Assembly (NCBI GenBank): GCA_030704615.1
Contig: CM060734.1
Coordinates: 29,776,042-29,840,041 of the forward strand
Origin: Takakia lepidozioides
Taxonomy: Eukaryota > Streptophyta > Takakiopsida > Takakiales > Takakiaceae
DNA length: 64,000 bases
Direction of reading: 5' to 3'
The notes beneath the pieces were generated by a model that ran no database searches, was not told the DNA's origin, and worked only from the letters and a program-made list of their open reading frames with translations. The translations under genes and the position numbers were made by a program. Numbering within the stretch: position 1 is the first letter of the stretch; each line of letters starts with the position of its first letter. Positions 24,732 to 35,415 of the stretch are shown in pieces.

Positions 24732-25854
24732 TCAGAAAAAATACCACATCATGGTACTAACAGGAGCCCAAGAGCCCACATTGGCATCCTTGATGCTCCC
24801 CCCTTTGGCATACATGTCCACCAGGGTACTGTTCAGAATGACATCTGGTACAATTCCAGCTTTGATGATGTCACCATGGACCTCTTTACCCTTTTCCAGG
24901 GCTGCCAGGCTCGCACACGCCTTGCAAAGACAAATGAAAGTGACCCGGTCCGGCTGCACCCAGCATTTGCTCATTTGTGGCTTCATCTCGCACCCATGCT
25001 GGCCATATCCTGCGATCATCGTGTTCCAGGAAACAACGTCCCGTTCAACCATATTCAAATTCTCCCTTTGCAGCTTCAATGCTGCCACATTTGGCATACA
25101 TGTCCACCAGGGTATCGTGCGCAATGCAACCTGGTACAATTCCAGCTTTGATGATGTCAACATGGCCCTCTTTGCCCTTTTCAAGTATGCCAGGCTCGCA
25201 TCAACGGTCCCTTCCATAATCATTTGCTCATATGTCTCCAAAGCCTCCGTCCCGCAACCCTGCAGTGCATGTCCTGCGATCATCGCGTCCACAACACCAC
25301 ATCACATTCAGCCATAGTGTCGAACACCCCCCTTTGCATCTTCAATGCTCCCACATTTGACATACATGTCCACTAGGGCAGTGTTCAGAATGACATGTGG
25401 TACAATTCCAGCTTCGACAATGTCACCATGGACCTCTTTGCCCTTTTTCAGGGCTGCAAGGCTCGTACACACATTGCAAACGCAAACAAATGTGATGCGG
25501 TCGGGCTTCACCCCTTCCAGCATCATTTGCTCATAGGTCTCCAAAGCATTCGTACCACACCCATGCTTGGTAAATCCTGCCAACATTATATTCCACGTGA
25601 TCAAAGATCGTTGAGGCATTTTGTTGAACAGTTGGTGAGCATCAACGATGCTCTTGCACTTAACATACATGTTGGCAAGGGTGTTGTGTAGAAAAACATT
25701 TGGCTTGAATCCACTTTGGATAATGTGAGCATGCACCTGCTTTCCAGCTTGCAGGTCTTTCATCTTGATGCACGTATGCAAGAGACTGACATAAGTATCT
25801 GAATTTGCTGAAATGCCCCCTTGGTTTAAAGTCTGTAGAGCCTCTTTCAGTCAC
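24732..25854 (-). pseudogene. PPR gene fragment
   Basis: Pentatricopeptide repeat proteins bind organellar RNA. Minus-strand frames at 25781-25308 and 25292-24732 show typical plant PLS-type repeats: KQVHAHIIQSGFKPNVFLHN, ALVDMYVKCGSIEDA, MPQRSLITWNIMLAGFTKHG, and ALETYEQMMLEGVKPDRITF. Frames shift between repeats, no start or transit peptide is evident, and no DYW domain is attached. The copy lies inside the CACTA element. Confidence 0.85.
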
Positions 25855-27700
25855 CCTGCCTCACATAGCATCCTCACATGCCCAAAACTACCAGAAGAGG
25901 CATTGTGGACTCCCTCTCTTGGTCCTCTTTTGGAAACTATGGTCATGGTCAAGGCGCCTGATTTAATCAACTGTGTCGCCGATGATTCCAGTTGACCATC
26001 TACCCATGTAGGTTTCTTGTAGCTATCCATCCACAGGGAATCACAAGTAATTTTGAAATCGAGCCCTCTTGGATGAATCTGGACCCACACTCCAATCCCT
26101 GCTCCTTCTATCCCTGCCTCTCCACAAATCATATATATATTCTTGCCTTGCTGCTAGCAGCTGACAATGACCACCTACAATCGTTCAGCAAACACCTCAA
26201 CCCTACTCGGGACACACTAGTTCCTATGCTGAATTATTCCCTAAACTTTCCAAATGTGCTTGGGGGACAATTCCAATAAAGCTAAATGTGATGCATCTTA
26301 TTGTCTGCTTTGTCTCTGTAATTGAACAGGCATTCACCTTTTTACCTTGATCGTCCCACCATTGACTGAGGTCCAAAAAATATTCCTTCCAAAGCTTCTC
26401 CTCATCGGACTGGTCGATTGGTCTGTGAAGAGCCACCACGGTGCAGCTGAGCTGCCATAGATTCAAGCACAGCTTCCTAAGACCAATCTGACCCTCCCCA
26501 AGTACCTTGTAAACACCAGGAAAAATACCAAATCATATTACTAACAGGAAGAGCCCACATTTTGCAGGATGGACAAAACTTGTTCACATCATACATTAAA
26601 AAAGCCCCACCTTGCAATTGCGGTTCTCCCACAGATGTGAGAGATCTTTAAGAAACTCATGCCAACTCTGCTCCATGCTCCACAGTAGACCTTTGTGCCC
26701 GAAAATCCAATAGCATCAACATTTTGACAAGTTCCTTTATGAAGAAGTGTTAGTGAGCTTTCAAACAATTCAATGTGGGTTCCATTGGACTCTACGCAAT
26801 GAGGAACATACGGACATATCCAAACTTACACCAGCTTGTCTATAGTCTGGAGATTTTGGAGTGGTCTGTGAAAACGATCAGGGAGCAGTTGAGCAGCCAC
26901 AGTCTCGACCCTCCCTAGTACCTTGCAAACTTCAGGGAAAGGCCTTGGACATCCTACTTTCATGCCCTGCTCAGGAAGAACAACCTACGATACGGACAGT
27001 AAAAGCAGTTTTTGCACAGCAAAGCGAGATTCTAACTATTAGGGGTACAATCAAGACAATCATAATAGATTTCTCTCAGACTCCTTCTTAACCTACATGA
27101 AGAAAGCTTCCCTTGTAAAGCTACTGTCCCACCAGTGTGAAGGATCTTTAAAGAACTTATGCCAGCGTTGTTCCATGCTCTAGCATTGATCTAAATGCCA
27201 CATATAACTATTTAGATCGGCCTTGTCTAACAATCCCGTGTGTTTTCTTCCTTCTTTGCCCAGAGTACATTCGTTTATGCTAAATTGCGCAAAAGAGCCT
27301 GGATCCGATATTGGTGCATACATTCAACACAGCGACCCCAGAAAAGAAACCCACCAAGTGTTTTATCATATTACCTGATTTGAATGGCATCCCTGAAGGC
27401 GCCATAGCCAACATGTGCAAGAGACCCGTCCTCAAGGACCTCCTGTGTGCGCTGCTTATGTCTGTAGTCAGGTAATGTCGGATTGGTCTGTGAGAACCAC
27501 CACTGTGCAGCTGAGCAGGCAGAGATTGAAACGTGCGGCCTGCTAAGATCAAGTTGACTCTCCTAAGAACCTTGTAAACATCAAGATGAATACCAAATCA
27601 TGGTACTACATGAGCCAAGAGCGCACATTTGCGGTTGCGGTGCAGGTTGCGCTTTGCCCCTTCTCCATCCCATGCCCCTGCATATCCTCCGATCATCGTG
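25855..27700 (-). pseudogene. OSB-like exon fragments
   Basis: Near 26090-25985 a continuous minus-strand exon reads VWVQIHPRGLDFK, then CDSLWMDSYKKPTWVDGQLE, a PDF-motif second half. Near 26440-26330 another reads EKLWKEYFLDLSQWWDD, the first half. Further broken copies follow at 26600-26700, 27120-27180 and 27420-27560. Between them there is no other gene. Confidence 0.6.
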
Positions 27701-28108
27701 TTCCATGACACAACATCTCTTTGGCTCTATACTAAGAAAACGCGCAGGAGACAATAAAGCCAAGAGGAGGCTAAGTCCCAGCCCTCTAATGGGCAACCCT
27801 ATAAACAACTTTTTGAATTTTTTAACCTTTTGGTACCAAGCTAGCACTAGAAGTCATTTCGGCAACTATTTGGTGGTGAGCTCGCGCTGGTCAACCATCG
27901 TTGACCAACCCTCCGTCAAGTGCGGAGTCACGTAGTCATTCAAACGTCTAACCATGTAGTCCCTTGGATGACTACGTGACTACATAGTCATCTGAACCAC
28001 TACGTAAAGCACAATTTGGTGTAAAAATATTGGGAAGTCATGGTCATAGTCAGGAAAACCGTGACTACCGCGGGTTGGCAGTCATATATACCGCGATCTG
28101 TTGTAGTG
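27701..28108. other. CACTA right subterminal region
   Basis: From about 27930 the words GTAGTCA and TGACTAC alternate (for example GACTACGTGACTACATAGTCA), forming short inverted repeats next to the terminus. No gene. Confidence 0.55.
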
Positions 28109-28111
28109 GTA
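28072..28111 (-). repeat. CACTA right terminal repeat and GTA duplication
   Basis: Ends ...CGCGATCTGTTGTAGTG, then GTA. Inverted partner of 18516-18555. Confidence 0.85.
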
Positions 28112-28660
28112 GTGGTAGATGTAGGAACTCGGCTTAGTTCAGATGCAGCAGCTGTATCCTAGATCTATTGTTAGTTGTTAGTTGTTAGTGGAGGTCATAG
28201 CTTAGATGTTAGTCCCATTACCAAGCGGGGGTGCACACTTGGGGGGGGAGGAATCTCTCTCCTTGTGTTCATGCATGGGCTGCCAGCCTGGGGGGTGCAC
28301 TCTTCATAAACTGTGCGTATCACGTGCGTTCGCCGCCTAATAAAAAACCCCCTGTATACGGGTCCTTGGATAATTTATACCCTCTTTGTATATACTTTTT
28401 GAAGATTATAAAACCCCTTCATGTAAATATACAAAAAATTGTAATTTTTAAAAAGTACCCCTTCTGTATGTGTATTCCCCTTTTCAATCATTAAAAAATA
28501 CCCTCCAATATATATATGTATGTTTTTATATTATATCAAATTTATTCATTTAATAAATAAAAATATTTATTTGCCTTTGATAAAATTGTCAAAGACTTTC
28601 CGGTCATTTGCATCAAGTATATATATGTTTGACATGACATTGTACTTTAAACATGCTAAT
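28109..28660. other. AT-rich spacer with a conserved repeat segment
   Basis: Positions 28240-28350 (GCCTGGGGGGTGCACTC ... CACGTGCGT ... AAAAAACCCCCTGTATA) resemble the reverse complement of 60430-60560. From 28380 the DNA is very AT-rich with short poly-A/T runs. No gene. Confidence 0.5.
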
Positions 28661-29110
28661 GCCATGCTCCAAATCTGGCCCTCTTGGATGATTCTGCACC
28701 CACAATCCTCTCCCTGCATCAACAACTACCCCTCCCTCCACACTAACAATACATACATCCTGCCTCTGTTGCTGCTGCTGTGGTTTCCAGTTGACCATCT
28801 ACCCATGCAAGTTTCTTGTAGCTATCCTTCCACAGGGAATCATAGGTAATCTGGAGCTTGAAATCCGGCCATCTGGAAATTTAGGGACGACTCTGTTAAC
28901 AGGGAAAAATAGGCTGAAATGTGTTGAAGAAGGTACCTTCATCAGCAGTGCCTTGTTCTATCAATTGCGCTACTGCCGCTGTTGTTTCTAGTTGACCATC
29001 TACCCACATTGTCCCATCATTGACTGGGGTCAGAAAAGTGTTCATTCCAAAGCTTCTCTTCATCTCTGTTATCCGTTTTTTGGTACTTTCCTGTTGCTAC
29101 ATCGGCATAT
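28661..29110 (-). pseudogene. OSB-like PDF-motif exon fragment
   Basis: The clearest copy: between 28870 and 28785 the minus strand encodes PDFKLQITYDSLWKDSYKK then LAWVDGQLE in one frame. Downstream a broken copy of the following segment (NEGTFFNTF-like) is at 28960-28880. No complete gene can be assembled here. Confidence 0.65.
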
Positions 29111-29129
29111 GGGAATTCAGGGCTGAGCC

Positions 29130-30545
29130 TGATGATTCAATACGCAAATTCAGGGCTGACCCTGATGAGAGGGAAAAACAGGCTGAAACATGTCCAAGAA
29201 GAAGGTGCCCTCACCACACATCCACCCAACGAGCTAACTTACATCTTTCAATATCCAAATTTAGGGCTGAGCCTAATGAGAGGGCAAAATAGGCTGAAAC
29301 AGGTGGAAGAAGAAGGTGCCCTCACCACAGATCTACCCACCGAGCTAACTTACATCATTCAATATGCAAATTCAGGGTTGAGCCTGATGAGAGGGCAAAA
29401 CAGGCTGAAACAAGTCCAAGAAGAAGGTGCCCTCACCATAGATCCACCCAACGAGCTAACCTACATCTTTCAATATGCAAATTCAGGGCTGAGCCTAATG
29501 AGAGGGCAAAATAGGCTGAAACAGGTCCAAGAAGAAGGTGCCCTCACCACAAATCCACCCAACGAGCTAACTTACATCATTCACTATGCAAATTCAGGGC
29601 TGAGCCTGATGAGAGGGCAAAACAGGCTGAAACATGTCCAAGAAGAAGGTGCCCTCACCACAAATCCACCCAACGAACTAACCTATAGATCATTCAATAT
29701 GCAAATTCAGGGCTGAGCCTGATGAGAGGGCAAAACAGACTGAAACAGGTCGAAGAAGAAGGTGCCCTCACCACACATCCACCCAACGAGCTAACTATCT
29801 TTCAATATCCAAATTCAGGGCTGAGCCTGATGAGAGGGCAAAACAGGCTGAAACAGGTCCAAGAAGAAGGTGCCCTCACCATAGATCCACCCAACGAGCT
29901 AACCTACATCATTCAATATGCAAATTCAGGGCTGAGCCTGATGAGAGGGCAAAATAGGCTGAAACAGGTCCAAGAAGAAGGTGCCCTCACCACAAATCCA
30001 CCCAACGAGCTAACCTACATCATCAATATCCAAATTCAGGGCTGAGCCTGATGAGAGGGCAAAACAGGCTGAAACAAGTCCAAGAAGAAGGTGCCCTCAC
30101 CACACATCCACCCAACGAGCTAACTTACATCTTTCAATACGCAAATTCAGGGTTGAGCCTGATGAGAGGGCAAAACAGGCTGAAACAGGTGGGAGAAGAA
30201 GGTGCCCTCACCACAGATCCACCCACCGAGCTAACTTACATCATTCAATATGCAAATTCAGGGCTGAGCCTGATGAGAGGGCAAAACAGGCTGAAACAGG
30301 TCCAAGAAGAAGGTGCCCTCACAATAGATCCACCCAACGAGCTAACCTACATCTTTCAATATGCAAGATTCAGGGCTGAGCCTGATGAGAGGGCAAAACA
30401 GGCTGAAATAGGTCGAAGAAGAAGGTGCCCTCACCACAGATCCACCCAACGAGCCAACTTACAGAATTCAATATGCAAATTCAGGGCTGAGTCTGATGAG
30501 AGGGCAAAACAAGCTGAAATAGGTCGAAGAAGAAGGTGCGTTCAC
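29130..30545. repeat. 111-bp minisatellite, about 13 units
   Basis: Units of close to 111 bp each contain ATTCAGGGCTGAGCCTGATG and CCACCCAACGAGCTAAC. On the minus strand every unit carries EGTFFLDLFQPVLPSHQ and then a stop, matching the segment that follows the PDF motif in the OSB-like fragments. The array therefore arose by local amplification of part of that exon and its flank. The plus strand also stays open over long stretches because the unit length is a multiple of three. Confidence 0.9.
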
Positions 30546-31210
30546 CACATTTTCCTCGACCTTCTGTCATGACCCATGGAGGATTTAACTGACCATGAAC
30601 CCAAGATGACCTCTTGTGTGTGCTACTTGTGTCTGTAGTCAGGTAATGACGGATTGGTCTGTGAGAACCACCACCATGCAGCTGAGCGGGCAAAGATTAA
30701 AACACGGCCTGCTAAGACCAAGCTGACTCTCCCAAGAACCTTGTAAACATCAGGAAGAATACCAAATCATGGTTCTAACAGGAGGCAAGAGCCCGCATTT
30801 GCAGGATGGACAAACTTCTTCACATCGTACCTTAAGAAAACGCCACACCTTGCGATTGCAATTGTCCCACCATCGTGAAGGATCTTTAAAAAAACTCATG
30901 CCAGCTCTGCTCCGTGCTGCAAATTCAGGGCCGAGTCTGACGAGAGGGCAAAAGAGGCTGAAATAGGTCGAAGAAGAAGGTGCCCTCACCACATTGTCCT
31001 TGACCTTGTGTCATGACCCATGGAGGATTTGACCTCCCATCAACCCAAAATGACCTCTTCTGTGTGCCGCTGGTGTCTGTAGTCAGGTAATGTCGGATTG
31101 ATCTTTGAGAACCACCACGGTGCAGCTGATCAGGCAGAGATTAAAACGGCCTGCTAAGACCAAGCTGACTCTCCCAAGAACCTTGTAAACATCAGGAAGA
31201 ATACCATGTC
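30480..31210 (-). pseudogene. Two OSB-like fragment blocks
   Basis: Blocks at 30480-30850 and 30900-31210 repeat the sequence also found at 24001-24375, 24470-24790 and 58840-59180. On the minus strand they contain KDPSRWWDNCNRKVW and LTTDTSSTHKRSSWVHGQ. Both are frame-broken. Confidence 0.55.
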
Positions 31211-31400
31211 ATGCGGTCGACCATCCACCCACGAACGCGGGAGAGGAGGGGAGAAGAAATGAGAGGAGAGGAGGGAAAAGAGAAAGCCCGCGGGAGGAAG
31301 GCGAACGCGGGAGAGGAGGGGAGAGGAGGGGAGGGAAAAGAGAGCCCCCGCGGGAGGGAAGGGGAGAAAGATCGCGGGGAGCAAGAAAAAAACACAAACA
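31211..31400. repeat. Purine-rich low-complexity tract
   Basis: Almost only A and G on the plus strand, with two copies of GCGAACGCGGGAGAGGAGGGGAG. The long ORFs read through it on both strands are compositional artefacts. Confidence 0.8.
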
Positions 31401-31407
31401 AAAAGAA

Positions 31408-31474
31408 TGATCGTGCGATTTGATCCCGCGGTGCATCGCGACCCAATCGACATCCTTACCACTAGACTACCCCT
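31408..31474 (-). ncRNA. tRNA-like sequence, possible SINE head
   Basis: On the minus strand GGTAGTCTAGTGGTAAGGAT resembles a tRNA D-arm with A box, and 35 bases later GCGGGATCAAATCGC resembles a T-arm with B box. The stems pair poorly, so it is not a normal tRNA. A pyrimidine-rich tail (minus strand of the purine tract) follows. A tRNA-derived SINE or decayed tRNA is the likeliest reading. Confidence 0.4.
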
Positions 31475-31860
31475 TAAAATTCAACAACCCCCTCTTGTAA
31501 TATTATACTAGGGCTTCGCGTTGCTCCACACTACTAGCGACGACTTCTGAGAAGGACGTCCGGACGGATGGGCCATACTCGAGGATCATGAGAGAGAGTA
31601 CGGATCATGCAGCCTGCCAAAATGTCGGTCACACAATTCCGATTGGTGGGGGGGGGGGGGAGAGGGAGTTGGAGGGGTTTTCCATGGGTCGTCTTGGTAC
31701 AACAAGTAGATTTGGACTATGATAAATCAGTATTTTTTTATTATCTGTTGTGAGCATGCATTGGGACAAAATATAGACTTTTTGAAGAGGAGAAGGAGGA
31801 TGGTCTTTATAAAATATGGTGGCCCTTACATGGAACGTTTAGATGTGTCTAATTTAAGCT
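31475..31860. other. Spacer, no gene
   Basis: Contains a run of 13 G near 31650 and nothing else recognised. Confidence 0.4.
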
Positions 31861-32205
31861 CTACCAAGCTATGCTTTTGCTCCAGTTGTCGTCATTCGAC
31901 TCTGTCTCCTCTCGTGCTTTGGCCAACAGATTGACCCCTTTTAGTTGGAATGAAAGCCCGTGTTTCTTGTGACGGAAATTCATCCAATATCGGATGTTAC
32001 ACTTGACTACAATGAGATCCCCTGAACGTATGGATTCTCCATCCATTTTTTGGCCATTTTCGTTAAGGACTTCTATTGTATTGTACATCTCGTTGTTGTT
32101 TGTTTTTTGACGTTTGTTGTTACCGGACGTCGAGCCAGAGTTGTTTGGGTTAGTTTTTAGGAGCTTTTTCATGAAGCTCATGTTGTTTCCACCCATCCAC
32201 ATCAT
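31861..32205 (-). CDS. Second ORF of an unassigned pair
   Basis: 114 codons, starting in the overlap with the preceding ORF (TGA and ATG share bases at 32202-32205). Asn/Lys-rich at the start (NPNNSGSTSGNNKRQ), then a compact beta-rich half: GDLIVVKCNIRYWMNF, GLSFQLKGVNLLAKA. This strand pattern is reminiscent of OB-fold ssDNA-binding proteins, including those of large DNA viruses, but I cannot claim homology. It may be the second half of one gene split by a one-base shift. Confidence 0.5.
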   Translation of the reverse strand: MMWMGGNNMSFMKKLLKTNPNNSGSTSGNNKRQKTNNNEMYNTIEVLNENGQKMDGESIRSGDLIVVKCNIRYWMNFRHKKHGLSFQLKGVNLLAKAREETESNDDNWSKSIAW

Positions 32206-32603
32206 GTCCTCGCCTCTCCTCCTCCAATTATCGAGCCAATCTGTATTGTATTTGCGTAGTCGAACAAGAAATGGCTGTCTTCTATCAATATTGTGAATTT
32301 TGCGTCTTTTAGTTCTTCGGCGAAAGTCACGAATCTGTAATTCCCGGTTTTGCCAAGGTAGGGGAATTTTGCAATACCTTCGAAGATTGCTATTTCTTCA
32401 CGGTACGAAGGGACGTTCCACAAGGCGCTGTGGAAGTTTGTACTGTAGGGCAGGCGTTTCCATGTGTTCCCCACCTTTAGGGCATGATGGTCATTGGACA
32501 TGAAACTGTCGTATATTACGTTTGTCATGTCTTGGTGGGTTATTTCCTGGATTTGTTGGTCCGTTACAGTGTCTATTGTGTCGGCTATTTCCGACGTTGA
32601 CAT
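32202..32603 (-). CDS. First ORF of an unassigned pair
   Basis: 133 codons beginning MSTSEIADTIDTVTDQQIQE. It contains a balanced globular sequence (GNTWKRLPYSTNFHSALWNV, FEGIAKFPYLGKTGNYRFV) and no decay. An (AG)15 run lies 24 bp before the start, on the transcript a CT-rich leader. Composition is more AT-rich and Asn-rich than its surroundings. No family recognised. It may be an independent gene, part of a transposon, or an old viral insertion. Confidence 0.55.
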   Translation of the reverse strand: MSTSEIADTIDTVTDQQIQEITHQDMTNVIYDSFMSNDHHALKVGNTWKRLPYSTNFHSALWNVPSYREEIAIFEGIAKFPYLGKTGNYRFVTFAEELKDAKFTILIEDSHFLFDYANTIQIGSIIGGGEART

Positions 32604-32622
32604 GGTTGTTTGTATGTATGGT

Positions 32623-32626
<4 letters not shown>

Positions 32627-32656
<30 letters not shown>
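32627..32656. repeat. (AG)15 microsatellite
   Basis: Perfect dinucleotide run just upstream of the start of the minus-strand ORF at 32603. Confidence 0.95.
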
Positions 32657-32657
<1 letters not shown>

Positions 32658-33167
32658 CAGGGGCAGATGAAAGTATATATCTGTGGGATTTTAGGAGAAT
32701 TAAACCCTAAGAGTGCGACTTTAAAATTAATCACGCTAATCTATAGAACTATGGCTTTCTCTCTCAGACCGAGGTTGATGCTACACCGCTTTACTAGGAA
32801 GTTAGGTGCAAAGTGCGATGTAACAGTATGTTATATTCCTCTGCTTCACCTGTACCTGGAAGCATCATTTGATTAGGGACCCTCTCACAATCGGTTATTT
32901 TTTTGGTAGCAACACCTAGTGAAGACGAAAGGCCTAGTCCATTGATGTTTGATTCAGGCCCAGCTATGCTGATTGAGGAATTCCAATAGGAGATGGCCCT
33001 TCACTTCCTGCTCACAATTGTTTTGTTCCTATCATAAAACCAGAGAACCTCACATCAGAACGTATAGGCTTACAAATACATACAGATCCATTTGCACTTT
33101 TTCAGTGCTCAAAGACTGGCACAGGCATCAGAATACACATGAGGTTCATCTACCAGGCATCACCCAT
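32657..33167. other. Spacer, no gene
   Basis: No ORF with family signal and no clear repeat. Confidence 0.4.
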
Positions 33168-34631
33168 TCACAATCTCCAAAGCCTCCCTGCCACACCCAG
33201 TACATAAACAGAGTACACATAAGTTCCTTGCTTTGCATCCTCAATGCACCCACATTGGGCATACATGTCCACCAGGGCAGAGTTCAGAATGACATCTGGT
33301 ACAATTCCAGCTTTGACAATGTCACCATAGACCTCTTTTGACCTTTTCCAGGGCTGCCAGGCTTGCACAAGCATTGCAATCACACAAAAACATGATGTGG
33401 TTGGGCTTCACCCCTTCCCCCATAATTTGATCATAGGTCTCCAAATCCACCATCCCACGTCCCTGCTGTGCATACCTTGCAATGCTTGTGAGTGTGCACC
33501 TGCTTTCCAGCTTCCAGACCTTTCTTGGCGTGAATCCACATCAGAGTTTGTTGGCACTAGGAAAGGGTTGAGACTGAGCTGCTCAACTACTCCCTGGTCT
33601 TACTGGGCTTACATAGTGTGCCAAGCACAACATCTGGTGCCAAAGCTTCCATCCAGTGCCCCTGCTGTGCATACCCTGCAAGCATCGAGTTCCACGACAC
33701 CACATCTCGTTCAGCCATATTGTTCCCTTCATACATGTCCACGAGGGTATTGTTCATAATGACATGTGGTACAATTGCAGCTCTGACAATGTCGCCATGG
33801 ACCTCTTTGCCCTTCTCCAGAGCTGTCAGGCTTGCACACGCATTGCAAACTATCAAAGGTTTACTCAACCAGTAACTTGCAGAAATAAACATGAAAATTT
33901 AAGGACGATTTTGATAAGAGGGGAAAACAGGGTGAAATGTTTTGAAGAAGGTGCCTTCATTAGCAGTGCCTGATTTAATGAATTGTGCCGCTGCTGTTGA
34001 ATCTGGACCCACACTTTCCATTTTCCAGGGCTGCCAGGCTTGCACAAGCATTGCCAACGCACACTAACGTGATGTGGTTGCACTTCACCTTTTCCCCCAT
34101 CATTTGTTCATAGGTCTCCAAGGCCTCCATCCTGCGCCCCTGCTGGCATATCCTGCAAGCATGAACACTCCCTCCGCATCCTCAATGCTCCCACATTTGG
34201 CATCCATGTCCATGAGGGTATTGTTCAGAATCACATTTGGTACAATTCCAACTTTGGCAATGCAACCATGCACCTCTTTGCCCTTCTCCAGGGCTGCCAG
34301 GCTTGCACACCCACTGCAAACGCACACAAACCTGATCAGCCCAAAACCAATGGCCAGCTTCTCACTGTGGTGGCAAAGAGAAAATTCCTTTTCCTCCTTC
34401 CCCACATCATGAAATACAAAGCGCGTGTCACCCAACCTCATTTCATCTGCCCAGACAATCTTCTCAGCTTAGCATGGATTTCCTTAATTCTGGGATGCAA
34501 CCTGTCATCTACAGCGAAGGTGTGCACCCTGTTGCAAATCTCAATGCAGCAGTGACCTGGCTCCTTTCTAACCCCTCTGACCTTCATCATTCTTCTCACC
34601 AACTCCTACTTTTACGATGCAACCATGCACC
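33168..34631 (-). pseudogene. PPR-DYW gene fragments, left part of a split block
   Basis: Minus-strand pieces at 33383-33168, 33892-33587 and 34441-34030 show [34 protein letters not shown] and [17 protein letters not shown]. The frame at 34441-34100 starts with a DYW-deaminase piece (FHDVGKEEKEFSLCHHSEKL, which includes the HSE zinc/catalytic motif) and runs straight into a PPR repeat, an order that does not occur in normal proteins. The block continues right of the LTR element at 54682. Confidence 0.85.
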
Positions 34632-34636
34632 CCTTC

Positions 34637-35360
34637 TGTCGCGGCCCTTTGCCTTGAGGGCAGGGGGTCGGGACACATGAGGGGCTGCCCCTGTGGTGGG
34701 GGCATTGGCAGCGATAGGTATGGGGGGCTGAAGCACCCTTGAGTGCCCAAAGCACTCAAGGAGGCGGAGGCGCTCACTAGGTGGAGCCCCGCACACCGGG
34801 TTGCGGTGGGGGTGGCTCCACAAGGGGTGGTGGTAGCTTAGCGGGACTTAGTGGGGGTGGCATAGGACTCACCATGGGGGCGGAGACCTCGTGGTGGGAG
34901 TCGTGGGGAGTCTTGGGACTCATCACGGTCCATAGGGGCCGTGGTGAGTGGGCCAAGACTCACCGCGACTCATCACCAGGAGTCGAGGGTTTTCGTGGCG
35001 GTTCGCCATAAAATGGCATGGCTGGTTATGAAACCCCCGCGGACAGCTATAGAAGTATATATAGGGAGTAGTAACCCCGAGAACGGTGCAAGCCCGTTGG
35101 TGACCAAAAACTAGTGAGTAAGCGAGCGAGCCGGAAAGCGACCAAAGAGCGGGAGCTGTTCCGGACTGCCATCTACCAAAGGGAATTCCACTAGTCCCAA
35201 ATAGGTGGAGGGTTTAGTGGGAAGCGAAGGGGGACCGTTATGTCCCGGTGAGCAGCCGAAGCTCCAAGTTGGCCCGGCGGCCAGGTTGGGAGTCAGGCGC
35301 GCGCATCAAAGCGAGTAACTATGACGTGAAGGGGAGCTTACCGAAGGGAGGTGCGCGACA
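34637..35360 (+). repeat. Chromovirus 5' LTR
   Basis: Begins TGTCGCGGCCC, ends GTGCGCGACA. A TATA-like GTATATATAGGG lies near 35055 and should set the transcript start about 30 bp further. Confidence 0.92.
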
Positions 35361-35362
35361 CT

Positions 35363-35374
35363 TGGTATCAGAGC
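35363..35374 (+). promoter_or_regulatory. Primer binding site, initiator tRNA-Met
   Basis: TGGTATCAGAGC, two bases after the LTR, is complementary to the 3' end of plant initiator tRNA-Met. Confidence 0.95.
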
Positions 35375-35415
35375 TTAGAGTTCAGTACGCGATCGTCCTT
35401 GGGATTGGCCTCATA

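Larger units (their letters stand above)
18519..28108. mobile_element. CACTA-type (CMC) element with captured gene fragments
   Basis: Left end CACTACAACAGAACGCGGTA, right end (reverse complement) CACTACAACAGATCGCGGTA, both followed inward by similar TATATATGACTG-like sequence. The terminal CACTA and the 3-bp flanks GTA (18516-18518 and 28109-28111) fit the CACTA superfamily, which makes 3-bp duplications. Both subterminal regions are rich in copies of GTAGTCA/TGACTGC-like words, as expected for transposase-binding sites. No TNP2-type transposase frame is visible, so it is probably non-autonomous. Its interior is a 539-bp satellite array, an unassigned ORF, and OSB-like and PPR fragments, all of the latter on the minus strand. 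Confidence 0.8.

Noticed and set aside
24751-25317. Long plus-strand ORFs over the PPR regions (also at 33397, 54755, 56827, 57888)
   Set aside because: They are antisense shadows of PPR repeats, which have clear motifs on the minus strand.
29130-30545. Regular repeats suggesting a CRISPR array
   Set aside because: Units are contiguous 111-bp copies with no unique spacers, the window is eukaryotic, and each unit derives from an exon.
29132-30572. Plus-strand ORFs of 107-194 codons as a repeat protein gene
   Set aside because: The openness follows from a unit length divisible by three and the homologous coding strand is the minus strand; not called as a gene, only noted as a finding.
31192-31462. 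Ser/Pro/Leu-rich minus-strand ORFs resembling secreted proteins
   Set aside because: Three overlapping frames are open at once because the DNA is a purine tract; no codon signal.
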